Positions 7,649-16,944 of a stretch of DNA of 56,330 nt are shown here, one piece after another. A program made the translations under genes and the position numbers. The notes beneath the pieces were generated by a model. It saw nothing but the letters and a program-made list of their open reading frames with translations, had not been told where the DNA came from and did no database searches. The first letter of the stretch is position 1; every line of letters begins with the position of its first letter. The stretch is from a candidate division CSSED10-310 bacterium (GTDB lineage Bacteria > CSSED10-310), in assembly GCA_003558985.1 (NCBI GenBank), contig PWNJ01000120.1, positions 1-56,330 on the forward strand, in the 5' to 3' direction.

Positions 7649-8893
7649 ATGAAATCAGGCAGCAGGAATTATTTAGGTATTAACGGTGCAGGCCGAATAG
7701 GCAAATTAACATTATGGCACCATATTCTTCGGGGTTATTTTCCCGGTATCGTTATTAATTTTGGGCGCGAAGTCGGAAAAAGTCTGGAAGATGCCGTGCA
7801 TTCACTTTGTTCCGATTCAACCTACGGACCTGTTGAAAAATTTCTTTATGGCATCAATGCCGAAAGAAAAATTTCGATTGTTGACAAAGATCAGGGGTTG
7901 ATAGACATGTTTGGAACCCCGGTAAAAATTTTGCGTGAAGCAAGAAACCCGGCTGAAATTGGCTGGCATCGTGACAATATTCAGCTTGTCATTGATACAA
8001 CCGGTAAATTTTCTGATCCAACAACGACTGCTGATAACTCGTCCGGAAGTCTTCGCGGACATCTTGAAGCCGGCGCAAAAGTCGTTATAAACAGAGCACC
8101 ATTTAAAATAAAGGATAAAACAAAATCCGAACCGGACGATACGGCAATGCTGATATACGGTATCAATCACACAGAATACAGACCGGGTATTCACAGAGTT
8201 CTGTCGGCAGCATCCTGCACTACCACCGGTCTGGCTCATATGATCAAACCACTTCTGGATACCGAAGAAACATCCAAAATACTGACAGCATCCATGTCCA
8301 CCATCCATGCCGCTACCAACACCCAAAGTGTACTGGACAGTGTTGCCAAAACAAAAGCGACCGATTTGAGAAAAAACCGGTCTATAATGAACAACATTAT
8401 TCTGTCGACAACAGGAGCTGCAAAAGCGCTTGAAAAAGTTTTGCCGGAGATTAAACGCGTCGGTTTCATGGCTGACTCGGTTCGAATACCAACAAACACC
8501 GTATCTCTGATCAATCTGAATGTAACATTTCATACAGCGCTGGATGACAATTTTGAACCCGTCATCAATCGGCCGTTTCTGAATGATATTTACCGAAATG
8601 CCGCCAATGGGGCTCATAAAGGTCAAATGGTCTTTTCAGAAACACAAAATGTCAGCGCGGACCTGATCGGCGTGCCAGCCGCCGTCATTATCGAAGGCAA
8701 TGATACACATACACGCACTGGATTTGTTGAAATTGGATGCGAAATGCTGGAATCACAGGGAGTATGTTGCGAAAAACCTGTTCGATTGCCGGTCACACAT
8801 GCAAAAATATTCGGCTGGTACGACAATGAATACGGCAGCTATACTTGCGCTTTGGGCGATCTGACCGAATATGTTGACCAAAAAATGGCATGA
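7649..8893 (+). CDS. Divergent glyceraldehyde-3-phosphate dehydrogenase
   Basis: GAPDH oxidises glyceraldehyde-3-phosphate to 1,3-bisphosphoglycerate with NAD(P) in glycolysis/gluconeogenesis. This 414-residue protein keeps the Rossmann start INGAGRIGKLT, the nucleophile in SAASCTTTG (C190), the general-base histidine in STIHAATNTQ (H220), STTGAAKALEKVLPE, and the C-terminal WYDNEYGSYT. It is about 75 residues longer than usual, with extra length mostly before the catalytic Cys (including around residues 130-165). The usual SCTTNCLAP reads SCTTTGLAH, so substrate or cofactor preference may differ. A perfect AAGGAGG (7637-7643) fixes ATG 7649. The in-frame ATG at 7634 overlaps the previous stop and lacks its own site. 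It is probably co-transcribed with the PPDK-like gene. Confidence 0.85.
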   Translation: MKSGSRNYLGINGAGRIGKLTLWHHILRGYFPGIVINFGREVGKSLEDAVHSLCSDSTYGPVEKFLYGINAERKISIVDKDQGLIDMFGTPVKILREARNPAEIGWHRDNIQLVIDTTGKFSDPTTTADNSSGSLRGHLEAGAKVVINRAPFKIKDKTKSEPDDTAMLIYGINHTEYRPGIHRVLSAASCTTTGLAHMIKPLLDTEETSKILTASMSTIHAATNTQSVLDSVAKTKATDLRKNRSIMNNIILSTTGAAKALEKVLPEIKRVGFMADSVRIPTNTVSLINLNVTFHTALDDNFEPVINRPFLNDIYRNAANGAHKGQMVFSETQNVSADLIGVPAAVIIEGNDTHTRTGFVEIGCEMLESQGVCCEKPVRLPVTHAKIFGWYDNEYGSYTCALGDLTEYVDQKMA

Positions 8894-9315
8894 TCAGCAT
8901 GAAAACTGCAGGAGTTATCAGTCTTATATTTTTGGTGTTCTCCGGGTTAACTGTAACTCAAGCCCAGGAACACCATGATATCTCGACCGCTTTGACTCAG
9001 GCGTTTCGCTCAGGTAATGCAAATGTCCTCAGCCGGTTTTTACCGGCTGAAGGACAGGGTCGGGTTCAAATGGCGATTGTCGGCGTGGGTATCTCCAGCG
9101 GAAATTATTCAGCAAAACAAACAATCGCCCTGCTTCAACAGGCTTTTAGACAATATGAAACAATATCATTCAGGGCTAACACTCGTAGCAGCGCGGTCAG
9201 AGGCGAATGGACTGTGAAACATAAATCTTCAGAGGAACAGAAAACAATTATCATCTATGTGTCCTTTCAGACGAAAAATGGCTCACATATAATTAATTCC
9301 ATACGAGGCAACTAG
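8890..9315 (+). CDS. Small exported DUF4783-like protein
   Basis: This 141-residue protein has an N-terminal signal peptide (hydrophobic residues ~5-22, probable cleavage after TQAQ). A compact alpha+beta domain follows, with phrases such as ALTQAFRSGNANVLSRFL and a C-terminal beta strand pair. The pattern resembles DUF4783/NTF2-like exported proteins best known from Bacteroidota; that is a family resemblance, not a proven match. The start overlaps the GAPDH stop (ATGA), suggesting translational coupling. A start at 8899 is also possible. No catalytic residues are evident. Confidence 0.65.
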   Translation: MISMKTAGVISLIFLVFSGLTVTQAQEHHDISTALTQAFRSGNANVLSRFLPAEGQGRVQMAIVGVGISSGNYSAKQTIALLQQAFRQYETISFRANTRSSAVRGEWTVKHKSSEEQKTIIIYVSFQTKNGSHIINSIRGN

Positions 9316-9337
9316 CTCTGACCGGATAAAACAGCAA

Positions 9338-10186
9338 ATGAAGGTTAAGCCAATCGATTATCTGGAATTATGGCGGACAATCACTGAACGTCACAACTCG
9401 TTCAAACAGTTGTCATCCCCTGAAGATATCTGGAAACATAAGGCAGAAAACTTTGATACCAACGTCAAAAAACGCTGGAAAACTCCTGATTCCAGCCGTG
9501 AATGGTTGCGAAAACTGCTTGAAAACAATCCGGGGTCATCGTTTTTGGACATTGGAGCTGGCACTGGCGCCTGGACCTGTTTCGCCGCACCTTTATGCGA
9601 ATATGTCACAGCCCTTGAACCTTCACAGTCCATGATCAATATCTTATCAGATAACATACAAAAGCATGATCCTGGAAATGTTCATATTATCAAAAAGGCC
9701 TGGCCTGCCAAACTTCAGGACATACATGATATCACGCTCAGCGCACACTCCCTGTATGGGTGTCCCAATTTTGCATCCTGCATCAAAGAAATGAATGATA
9801 TCACCAGTCATACCTGTGTTCTCTTGCTACGCGCTCCATCAATTCATAGTCTGACGGCTGAAATATCGCAAAAAATCTGGGGACATCCCCATGATAGCCC
9901 CAATTTTCAGATCGCATACAATGCATTGCTGCAAATGGGTATTTTCGCTGATGTCATTATTGAAGACAACGCTTTATGGAATCCCTGGGAATATGACAGC
10001 GTTGAGTCTGCTTTTTACGACATCAAAAGAAGAATGGGTGTTCCAGACAAATCCCGTTTTGATACCTGGTTAATGCAGATTCTTCATGCAAAGCTCATTA
10101 AATCCAATGAACGTTATCTGTGGCCTGATACTATTCGCAGCGCGCTGGTGCACTGGCGAACTGATTCCGGGCTGACTGATGTCTGA
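9338..10186 (+). CDS. Class I SAM-dependent methyltransferase
   Basis: This 282-residue soluble protein has the SAM-binding glycine motif FLDIGAGTGAWTC (about residues 68-80), followed by an acidic motif II region (ALEPS). This places it among Rossmann-type class I methyltransferases. The substrate cannot be told. It lies 22 nt after the DUF4783-like gene on the same strand and may be the last gene of that transcript. It converges tail to tail with the aspartyl protease gene, with only one base between them, leaving no room for a separate terminator. Confidence 0.75.
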   Translation: MKVKPIDYLELWRTITERHNSFKQLSSPEDIWKHKAENFDTNVKKRWKTPDSSREWLRKLLENNPGSSFLDIGAGTGAWTCFAAPLCEYVTALEPSQSMINILSDNIQKHDPGNVHIIKKAWPAKLQDIHDITLSAHSLYGCPNFASCIKEMNDITSHTCVLLLRAPSIHSLTAEISQKIWGHPHDSPNFQIAYNALLQMGIFADVIIEDNALWNPWEYDSVESAFYDIKRRMGVPDKSRFDTWLMQILHAKLIKSNERYLWPDTIRSALVHWRTDSGLTDV

Positions 10187-10187
10187 T

Positions 10188-12038
10188 TTACTCCAAAGCC
10201 AGGCGGATACGCCTGATTTCACCATCTCGCTCAACCCGAAACCGGTAACGAATACTATCCATTCCGGCAAGCATTCGATTCAGGGTGTCCGCAGTCAAGC
10301 CGCTTCCAGGGCGCAGTTTTTCGACCTGAACAATCCGGTCACCGGCCCTGAACCCGGCATCGTACGCAACAGATTCCAATTGGACCGATGCAATTACAAT
10401 CCGGTCGCCATCGCGTTCAGCAGCTTTCATTCCAACGCGATCCAAAGCAAGTCTGCCGTATTTATCAGGATGCTCCAGAATCAGGCGGCTGTTCGGCAGA
10501 TCAAAAAACACTATGAATTGTGAGAACACCTGATTGCCAACCGTAGCTGCCGCATCCATCGTATCCATTAATGTCCTTGTTTCACCACTCATATTCATGG
10601 TTGACACAGGATTACGCACAGTAAAATCGCCGATTGAAACCGACTGAACATTAACAATTTGAATAATCGAAGTGCCGCCAGCGCCAGCCATTTCAATGTC
10701 AGCAACCCCTTCATAGCGATCAAAATGTCCGTGATTTATGAAATATCCTGCATGCAAATGAAGCCCCCCGGCTGCTCCCGTATCCAGCCGAAGTCTGCCT
10801 TCAATATCACCGTCAATAACTCCATCAACATATAACAGATTATTGACCACCTCACCGGGCACAACTGTTCCCGAACCCGTATAATCAAACGTCTCCGGAT
10901 TTAACAAAGTCACTGTTTCGCCCGAATAGTCCAATCTTAAAATCGCTCTGGCAAACAGGTCGAAACCAACAATTCCTTTAAGCTCGTTTTCCAGACCAAG
11001 CATTTGTGAAATGAAATTCAGGTCCATGCAATAAACATTCAGTGTTGAAACAGAAAACTCATCTACAGCCATAGAGTCAACTGTGACACGATCAATCGCC
11101 TCAGCGCCACCAACACCTAACGCATGCATCCCCGAAATGCGTTCAAGCCCCAGTTTGTCAGCATAGGAACAATCCATAATTGTTGCCGCAGCGCCTGAAT
11201 CCAGAAGAAAACTGACCGGTTCACGATTATTAAACGATACATCTACAATCAGATGCTCCCCATGAATCCGCATTGGAACCGTGACGACTCCTGATGCGGG
11301 GAATACGGTGTCATCCATTTCAGACGGTGGCGGGTCAAACAATGACAAATTCACCGGCGGGTTAATTTGAATATCTGTTGTTGTTATTGTTGTTTCTGGC
11401 ATGCCCGGTATTTGTATCTTTTGTACTACCTGAAATGGCAGCGTCAATCCGTTGATGTCACGAAAGTCAGAATAATAAGAAACTATCGGAATACCATCCT
11501 CTTCGGATTCCTCACGTAAACACAGCCACGTTTCAGGATCAAGATACATTCTGACCGGTTTGTTTTGTCCTGGACTTTCAATGACCAAAACATGGTATTC
11601 AACATCATCAACCGTATGAAGCCCGTCATCAGTAACGACGATTTCTTCATTCGGAAACAAATACTGAAATGAGCGCAAAACAGGAGCATATTCGTTCAAA
11701 CGCTGCATATCATCCCGAATAGTCAATTGCCGGTTCTGATCCAGACTCCAGCGCACCAGTCCGTTGGTTGCCGATGTTGCTTCCACCGCAGGCATAACAA
11801 CATGATTCCAGTATTTATCCGGAGCCAGACTGACCGACTGACCAGTCCCCTCCATGAAAAGAATGGACATATGCGTTTCTGTCTGTAACGATGTCAATGA
11901 CATCAGCGCGTCAACCGTTCCAATTGCATCCCGGTGTTTCAGCAACACCTCCGGAAGCTCGTCACACGATGCTAACGGCTGAAACAACACAGAGCCGGCA
12001 AACAACAATAAAAATAAACAATGCTTAAGATATCTCAT
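10188..12038 (-). CDS. Exported retropepsin-like aspartyl protease with PDZ domain
   Basis: This 616-residue protein has a signal peptide (hydrophobic residues ~5-20) and a ~240-residue N-terminal domain resembling outer-membrane lipoprotein-sorting or DUF-type beta domains. Two aspartyl-protease half-domains follow: the first with FLLDSGAAATIMD (D280), the second with RLRLDTGAAGG (D419). A C-terminal PDZ domain (about 535-616) contains AYDAGFRAGDRIVQV. Single-chain retroviral-type proteases with two D[ST]G motifs and a PDZ are known exported bacterial proteins; the target is unknown. AGGGAG lies 6 nt before ATG 12038 but only 0 nt before the alternative ATG 12044, which decides the start. 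It is the last gene of the minus-strand run. Confidence 0.8.
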   Translation of the reverse strand: MRYLKHCLFLLLFAGSVLFQPLASCDELPEVLLKHRDAIGTVDALMSLTSLQTETHMSILFMEGTGQSVSLAPDKYWNHVVMPAVEATSATNGLVRWSLDQNRQLTIRDDMQRLNEYAPVLRSFQYLFPNEEIVVTDDGLHTVDDVEYHVLVIESPGQNKPVRMYLDPETWLCLREESEEDGIPIVSYYSDFRDINGLTLPFQVVQKIQIPGMPETTITTTDIQINPPVNLSLFDPPPSEMDDTVFPASGVVTVPMRIHGEHLIVDVSFNNREPVSFLLDSGAAATIMDCSYADKLGLERISGMHALGVGGAEAIDRVTVDSMAVDEFSVSTLNVYCMDLNFISQMLGLENELKGIVGFDLFARAILRLDYSGETVTLLNPETFDYTGSGTVVPGEVVNNLLYVDGVIDGDIEGRLRLDTGAAGGLHLHAGYFINHGHFDRYEGVADIEMAGAGGTSIIQIVNVQSVSIGDFTVRNPVSTMNMSGETRTLMDTMDAAATVGNQVFSQFIVFFDLPNSRLILEHPDKYGRLALDRVGMKAAERDGDRIVIASVQLESVAYDAGFRAGDRIVQVEKLRPGSGLTADTLNRMLAGMDSIRYRFRVERDGEIRRIRLALE

Positions 12039-12071
12039 AACCATCTCCCTCTTTCCGTATTTAAATACTTC

Positions 12072-12104
12072 AAAACAGGTCTGACACTATCAATCCTCCA
12101 GACC
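12072..12104 (-). terminator. Possible weak terminator between epimerase and protease genes
   Basis: On the minus strand GGTCTG and CAGACC form a 6-bp stem with a 15-nt loop, followed by TGTTTT. The stem is short and the loop long, so it may only attenuate read-through into the protease gene. Confidence 0.3.
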
Positions 12105-12108
12105 GTTT

Positions 12109-13134
12109 TTACAACAATCCCCGGACTTTATACCAGTCCATGGTCTGTTGAATACCATCTTTGAAACGAACTTTGGGTGACCAACCCAGTTCATTTTTGG
12201 CTCGTTGTATTGAATAGGCGCGATTAACAACAAAAAAATCTGCCTTTCGATGATCTACAGGCGGATGACGGTTAAACAACGACCAGATTTTTCCAATCAT
12301 CCATGCTGGTCCTCTTACAGACCATACTGGAGGTCTAAAAGGCAGCAGTGTGACTCCCGCAGTTTCAGCAACGCTTTGGCACAGTTCATTCACGGTCAAT
12401 ATTTCCGGACCGCACAAATGATATACACGTCCTTCGATACCGGATATTTGGGCTGCCTTGATAATACCGTCTATCAGATCATCTATATACACTGGATGTT
12501 GCTTGTTGTCTGCTTTACCGATCACCATAAACCGGCGACGGGCAATCATTCGAAAAAGCCGAACGGTGCGGGTATCGCCCGGACCATAGACCCAGCCGGG
12601 TCGCACAATTACACATGGAAAACCGGTTTTGGCGGCTGTCAGCGCATGTTCCTCACCATCCAGTTTTGTGATTTCGTAAATATCTTTCGGTCGCGGCGGT
12701 GTGCCCTCGTCAGCTCTGATTTTAGGTGGGACAGGCCCCAATACGCCAACACTTGATATGTGCACAAACCGCGTTATGGATGAATGGTTGCGGCAGGTAT
12801 CAATCATGTTTCGAACAGCTTCTGCATTGACCGACCGATATGTTTCCGCTGACAAATGTGCCGGGCCAAGTACCGCCGCTGCATGAAAAACCGTATCAAC
12901 GTTTTCCATGGCCAAATCAAGTGTATCGGGTTTAGTAATATCACCGGGCACAACATTTATTCCAGCGCTGCGTAACTGATCAGCTATTGGGGATTGGGGA
13001 TTTCTGAGCAATGCTTTTACAGACACATGTTCAGCTTGTGACAGTTTCAGTGACAGATGTGACCCAACAAATCCGCTTGCTCCGGTAACCAGACATGTTT
13101 TGATGTCACGTATTTCCGAAAGGGTGTCACTCAT
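12109..13134 (-). CDS. NAD-dependent epimerase/dehydratase (extended SDR)
   Basis: This 341-residue extended short-chain dehydrogenase has the nucleotide-binding motif VTGASGFVGSH at the N-terminus and the catalytic YxxxK as YEITK (about 154-158). HISSVGVLG forms the serine strand ahead of it. Members act on nucleotide-sugars, 3-beta-hydroxysteroids or dihydroflavonols. The VFHAAAVLG phrase and overall length fit the sugar-epimerase/3-beta-HSD branch. It overlaps the flippase-like gene by 4 nt (ATGA), so the two are coupled, which favours a role in envelope glycan or lipid-linked sugar metabolism. Confidence 0.8.
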   Translation of the reverse strand: MSDTLSEIRDIKTCLVTGASGFVGSHLSLKLSQAEHVSVKALLRNPQSPIADQLRSAGINVVPGDITKPDTLDLAMENVDTVFHAAAVLGPAHLSAETYRSVNAEAVRNMIDTCRNHSSITRFVHISSVGVLGPVPPKIRADEGTPPRPKDIYEITKLDGEEHALTAAKTGFPCVIVRPGWVYGPGDTRTVRLFRMIARRRFMVIGKADNKQHPVYIDDLIDGIIKAAQISGIEGRVYHLCGPEILTVNELCQSVAETAGVTLLPFRPPVWSVRGPAWMIGKIWSLFNRHPPVDHRKADFFVVNRAYSIQRAKNELGWSPKVRFKDGIQQTMDWYKVRGLL

Positions 13135-14141
13135 TGGCTGGAATCCTTGCTCGGAGCTACCGGAATTACCGGCTGACGTTTTTTCCTGAATGAATAATAA
13201 ATACCGCCGAACAACGCCAGAAATATTTGTACCAGCCAGCCAAGCTCGGCAAAAGCAACAGCAGAAGGTTCGGCAATCCCAAGAAAACCGAACGTGGCCA
13301 CATCAAACCATTCTCTTAAACCAATTGCATTAATTGTCAGCGGAAACATCAGTGTGATAGCTCGAATCGGAATAATGACAAGAAAAAACGCAACGCTTAT
13401 GTCCAGGCCAAGCGCTTTTGCCAGGAACCAGTAATGAAGAATATAGTTCATTTGAAGAAGAATACCCCAGAAAAGCGCATGCGCCAGAGCGCCGGGTGTT
13501 TTGGCATAAATGCGAAATGCCGAATAGACAAGTTTCAGTTTTTGAAGAATTTTATCCGGGACATGACAGTGTTTCAAAATGCTAATAACAATAGATTCCA
13601 GCTTTGGATGCAGAACGAACGGTCCTGTCACAAGAATAAGGAAAAAAACAACAATACCAATGTAAACTCCCGGAATACGAGCCATATAGTCAAAACCGAT
13701 ATCAATTTGCATCAGCAGTACAACCGATGCAATCATGAGCATGGTCAGCATACCGGTGATTCGTTCAACAAGTATAACGGCGGTGGGTTGAATGGCAGAC
13801 CCATGATCACGCGAAGTATCATATATTCTAACCAGATCACCGCCCACGCGTGTCGGCAAAAACATGTTAAAAAAGTGACCAACCACATAGTATGAAAACA
13901 AACGGGTAATGGGTTGATAAATACCCTGTGCCTTCAGCAGGACTTTCCATCGACAGGATGAAAAGACCAAACCAACAAGGTGAAGTAATGCGCCCATCGC
14001 CAGCCATCCAAAATGTATTCCGGCAAATTCAGCCAGCACTTCAGAAATATTGACGCGCGTCATTAACAGCCATGCAATCAGGCCACCACTAAAAAATATT
14101 TTGGCACACATTAGTATGATACGACGTTTGCTAAAACTCAT
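13131..14141 (-). CDS. Flippase-like integral membrane protein (UPF0104/LPG synthase TM family)
   Basis: This 336-residue protein has about eight transmembrane segments. The motifs SSCRWKVLLKAQG and FLPTRVGGDLVRIYD are typical of the PF03706 family (lysylphosphatidylglycerol synthetase membrane region/AglD-like, 'flippase-like domain'). The family moves or modifies lipid-linked substrates, but individual functions are poorly known. The soluble aminoacyl-transferase domain of MprF is absent. Its stop is coupled to the epimerase, and its start lies 2 nt after the acyltransferase stop, placing it inside the envelope-type operon. Confidence 0.78.
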   Translation of the reverse strand: MSFSKRRIILMCAKIFFSGGLIAWLLMTRVNISEVLAEFAGIHFGWLAMGALLHLVGLVFSSCRWKVLLKAQGIYQPITRLFSYYVVGHFFNMFLPTRVGGDLVRIYDTSRDHGSAIQPTAVILVERITGMLTMLMIASVVLLMQIDIGFDYMARIPGVYIGIVVFFLILVTGPFVLHPKLESIVISILKHCHVPDKILQKLKLVYSAFRIYAKTPGALAHALFWGILLQMNYILHYWFLAKALGLDISVAFFLVIIPIRAITLMFPLTINAIGLREWFDVATFGFLGIAEPSAVAFAELGWLVQIFLALFGGIYYSFRKKRQPVIPVAPSKDSSQ

Positions 14142-14143
14142 GA

Positions 14144-14956
14144 TTAATCGTTTCCATCAGATTTCTCAGATGCATTCCTTCGGTCCCGAATAATACGAGC
14201 CGGGCTTCCAGCAGCAAGGTGCCAGTCGGGAATATCTTTTGTTACCAGCGAGCCGGCGCCGACAACAACACCCCGGCCAATATTGCATCCGTCAAGTATT
14301 CTTACTCCGGCGCCAAGCCAGATGTCTTCATTCATTACAATTCCTTTTACATGCGAGCCCTGCTGAACAATGGGTATATCAATCCTGTCAAAGTCATGGT
14401 TGCCACCGCCAATAACATAACAGTATGCCGCCCATAAATTGTTTTTCCCGATCACAACGGATTTTTCCGAATGGATCATACAATTCAAACTGATGTTTGA
14501 ATTGTCGCCGATCTCTATATCGCCTCCCTTACAGGAAATGACCGAATTGCGGGCGATCACAACATTGTTTCCTATCGTAATACCCTTATTGTCAATGCCT
14601 TTGGCATCCAGAACAACAAGATCGTCAAAAATACAATTGTCTCCTATACATATCTTGTCCGGATGACGTATGGTCATATTTCTTCCAAATACAACACCCC
14701 GGCCTACATGCCCCAGCAGCCTGGGATACAGCAATTTCCGGAAAAAATATCCCGGCGCTCCTGGCGTTGCATTGCAAAGCCACATAATGAATTCGTATTT
14801 AAACAATTTCCAGAATCCACGCGTTCCAATAACCATCTCACGGTATTTCTGAAGCGCGGAACGACGTTTATCAGTCAATGACGCCTGAAGCTCTGTTTTG
14901 GCTTCATCCTGTTCTTTGCCGTTTGAGCTGTTAGCAATTTTTTGCTTGTTTGACAT
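14144..14956 (-). CDS. Left-handed beta-helix (hexapeptide) acyltransferase
   Basis: This 270-residue protein has a ~90-residue N-terminal helical part, then successive hexapeptide turns from about residue 90 (for example IGDNCIFDDLVV, IEIGDNSNISL, IGRGVVVGAGSLVT). The segment GGGNHDFDR is typical of the sugar O-acetyltransferase (WbbJ/LbH) family. It probably acetylates a sugar in the glycan made by the neighbouring genes. A strong GGAGGTGAG sits directly before ATG 14956; the longer start at 14968 would place that ribosome site inside the coding region. It lies between the glycosyltransferase (42 nt) and the flippase-like protein (2 nt). Confidence 0.8.
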   Translation of the reverse strand: MSNKQKIANSSNGKEQDEAKTELQASLTDKRRSALQKYREMVIGTRGFWKLFKYEFIMWLCNATPGAPGYFFRKLLYPRLLGHVGRGVVFGRNMTIRHPDKICIGDNCIFDDLVVLDAKGIDNKGITIGNNVVIARNSVISCKGGDIEIGDNSNISLNCMIHSEKSVVIGKNNLWAAYCYVIGGGNHDFDRIDIPIVQQGSHVKGIVMNEDIWLGAGVRILDGCNIGRGVVVGAGSLVTKDIPDWHLAAGSPARIIRDRRNASEKSDGND

Positions 14957-14998
14957 ACTCACCTCCATAAAAACACCGAGGTCGTTGATAAGGGATTA

Positions 14999-16171
14999 TT
15001 ACTGCAAATCAACTAAAGAATCCAGCATAGCTTTCAGTTTTTGACAATATGCAGTCCAACTGTAATGCGTCTTCTCAAGCTGAATTGCGTTTTCAGCCAG
15101 TCTGGAACGCAAATCAGCATCATTGTACAATAGCCATAACCCTTTTTCGAGCGCATCCGGCTCCGGTTTAACCAGGACAGCGGTATCATGATCAAGAACC
15201 TGAGTATGCGTCAACAAATCAGTTGCAAGTATGGGCACTCCCGATTTTAGATAACTATATATTTTCAATGGAGTATTTGTGCCGACGCAACGCGGTGAGA
15301 CCAGTATATCACAGGCCGCAGTAACAGCAGATATTTTTTCAGGCGGCAGAGCGCCGGGCAAGACTGTCCTGTCTTCAATATCCATTTGACTGCAAACGTT
15401 TCGGAATGATTCAACCTGTTCTGGTGTGCCACCGACGAAAAACAGCTTTGCGTCAGGCATTCGATCTTTAACCCGGGCGAACGCCTGCGCCATCATATCC
15501 AGACCCTGATTAACTTCAAATGTACCCGTATATCCAATTACAAATGCGTTTTTCAATCCATGTCGGGCTCGAACTGCCTTAACATCTTCTTGTGTTGGAG
15601 CATCTCCCTGTTGCTGAGCCATGTTTTCGATCACATGTACATTGGTATCCGGATATGCTTTCAACGCGATATCTTTTAAATGAGGGCAAATTGCAATCAC
15701 AGCATGGCTGCGTTGCAAAATAACTTTTTCTGCCCAGCGCATAAATGCAATAACCGGACGTGACCCGGATGTTTTGTAGTTTTCAAATTGCTGCGGCAGA
15801 CTGGAATGCATATCGTAAACATGCGGGACACGAAAAAGTGGACTGAGAACTGCGCCGATCATACCTGCTTCTTCGTGAGTATGGATCAGGTCATATCTTG
15901 TTCGGTGCAGCGCCATAAATGCTTTAAGAAACAGTAGCGCATCCAGCGGAATTTTCTGCCATGAAAACCCGATTTTCACATCGTTAATACCCGGAATTTT
16001 TCGTACTCTGTGAATTGTAACACCGGAAGAATAAAAATCATCTCCAAACGGATACGTCAGCAAATCCGTCTGATGTCCCAGTTCCGACAACCCCCTGCAT
16101 CTGTCTCTGACACTGAACGGTGTTCCACGTACTCTAAACACCGGTTCCGGGGCAATCATAAGTATCTTCAT
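14999..16171 (-). CDS. GT4-family glycosyltransferase
   Basis: This 390-residue GT-B-fold glycosyltransferase has an N-terminal Rossmann half that starts MKILMIAPEPVFRVRGTPFS and includes HTHEEAGMIGAVLS. Its C-terminal half contains VIGYTGTFEVNQGLD and the nucleotide-sugar-binding E-type region LVSPRCVGTNTPLKIYSYL. This is the GT4 pattern of retaining transferases that build lipid-linked or surface glycans. I use ATG 16171 (MKILMI...). It overlaps the stop of the upstream methyltransferase (ATGA) and has AGGAA at better spacing than the longer start at 16180. Confidence 0.82.
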   Translation of the reverse strand: MKILMIAPEPVFRVRGTPFSVRDRCRGLSELGHQTDLLTYPFGDDFYSSGVTIHRVRKIPGINDVKIGFSWQKIPLDALLFLKAFMALHRTRYDLIHTHEEAGMIGAVLSPLFRVPHVYDMHSSLPQQFENYKTSGSRPVIAFMRWAEKVILQRSHAVIAICPHLKDIALKAYPDTNVHVIENMAQQQGDAPTQEDVKAVRARHGLKNAFVIGYTGTFEVNQGLDMMAQAFARVKDRMPDAKLFFVGGTPEQVESFRNVCSQMDIEDRTVLPGALPPEKISAVTAACDILVSPRCVGTNTPLKIYSYLKSGVPILATDLLTHTQVLDHDTAVLVKPEPDALEKGLWLLYNDADLRSRLAENAIQLEKTHYSWTAYCQKLKAMLDSLVDLQ

Positions 16172-16944
16172 TGCAGACATTTCCTGCGTCTGGCAATCAC
16201 CGTGACCGGTGCGCCAAACAAATCCCGAAAGCCGGCTTTGGCAAGAACAGATTCGGAAACGGCGGTAAATCCTGAGGAGTTAACAAAACGGTGAAGTCCG
16301 AAAGGTAAAACCAGATGTTTGTCCATAGCAGTAACAACATAATCTTCTGCGTAAAGCGCACTGGTAATGTCGCTGATGTTAAAAACACGATACGATTGAT
16401 GATTTTTTCTGAATGGACGCACCAGATGATGCACAATGGGCGCAAACCCGGCCAGACCGCATTTGGGGGGGAAATCGAGTATGACGGTATTCCGGCTGAC
16501 CCGGCATATTTCTGATAATGTCTGCCGCCAGTTCACAACATGCATGATCAGACGAAATGTTATCACTGTATCAAAAGACTTGTCAGGAAATGGAAGAGTA
16601 TGCGCATCTATTTGGGCCAATTCCAGCGGAATACCCTGAAGAAAGGATTTTTCCTGAATGATAGACAGCATTTTTTCAGATGCATCAGCCGCCAGAACAG
16701 AAGCGCCCAAACGACTTAATGGCAACGCTGTCCTGCCGGTTCCCGCCCCCAGGTCCAGAATACGGCTGCCGGACGGATTATCAATATGTTTCAGAACAAA
16801 TGACAGTTGATGTTCAGCTATGTATCGACCGAAACTGCCACCAAACCGCATTGCATCAAAATTACGTGTGATTGAATCAGTTTGATAGGCGGTATAACTG
16901 TAATGTGTACGATCAGTTTTATTAGTATCTATTGCAGCAGCCAT
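16168..16944 (-). CDS. Class I SAM-dependent methyltransferase (UbiE/Methyltransf_11 type)
   Basis: This 258-residue protein has motif I ILDLGAGTGRTALPLS (about 60-75), an acidic loop VLAADAS, and the post-I motif LPFPDKSFDTVI that marks the Methyltransf_11 group. Substrate is unknown. It lies between pcnB (1-nt overlap, TAATG) and the glycosyltransferase (4-nt overlap), suggesting it works on the same lipid or sugar product as its downstream neighbours, although that is only context. Confidence 0.75.
   Translation of the reverse strand: MAAAIDTNKTDRTHYSYTAYQTDSITRNFDAMRFGGSFGRYIAEHQLSFVLKHIDNPSGSRILDLGAGTGRTALPLSRLGASVLAADASEKMLSIIQEKSFLQGIPLELAQIDAHTLPFPDKSFDTVITFRLIMHVVNWRQTLSEICRVSRNTVILDFPPKCGLAGFAPIVHHLVRPFRKNHQSYRVFNISDITSALYAEDYVVTAMDKHLVLPFGLHRFVNSSGFTAVSESVLAKAGFRDLFGAPVTVIARRRKCLQ

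Noticed and set aside
7817..8626. 269-residue minus-strand ORF opposite the GAPDH gene
   Set aside because: Antisense shadow: Cys/Phe/Gly-rich low-complexity translation with no ribosome site and no family features, while the + frame is an intact GAPDH.
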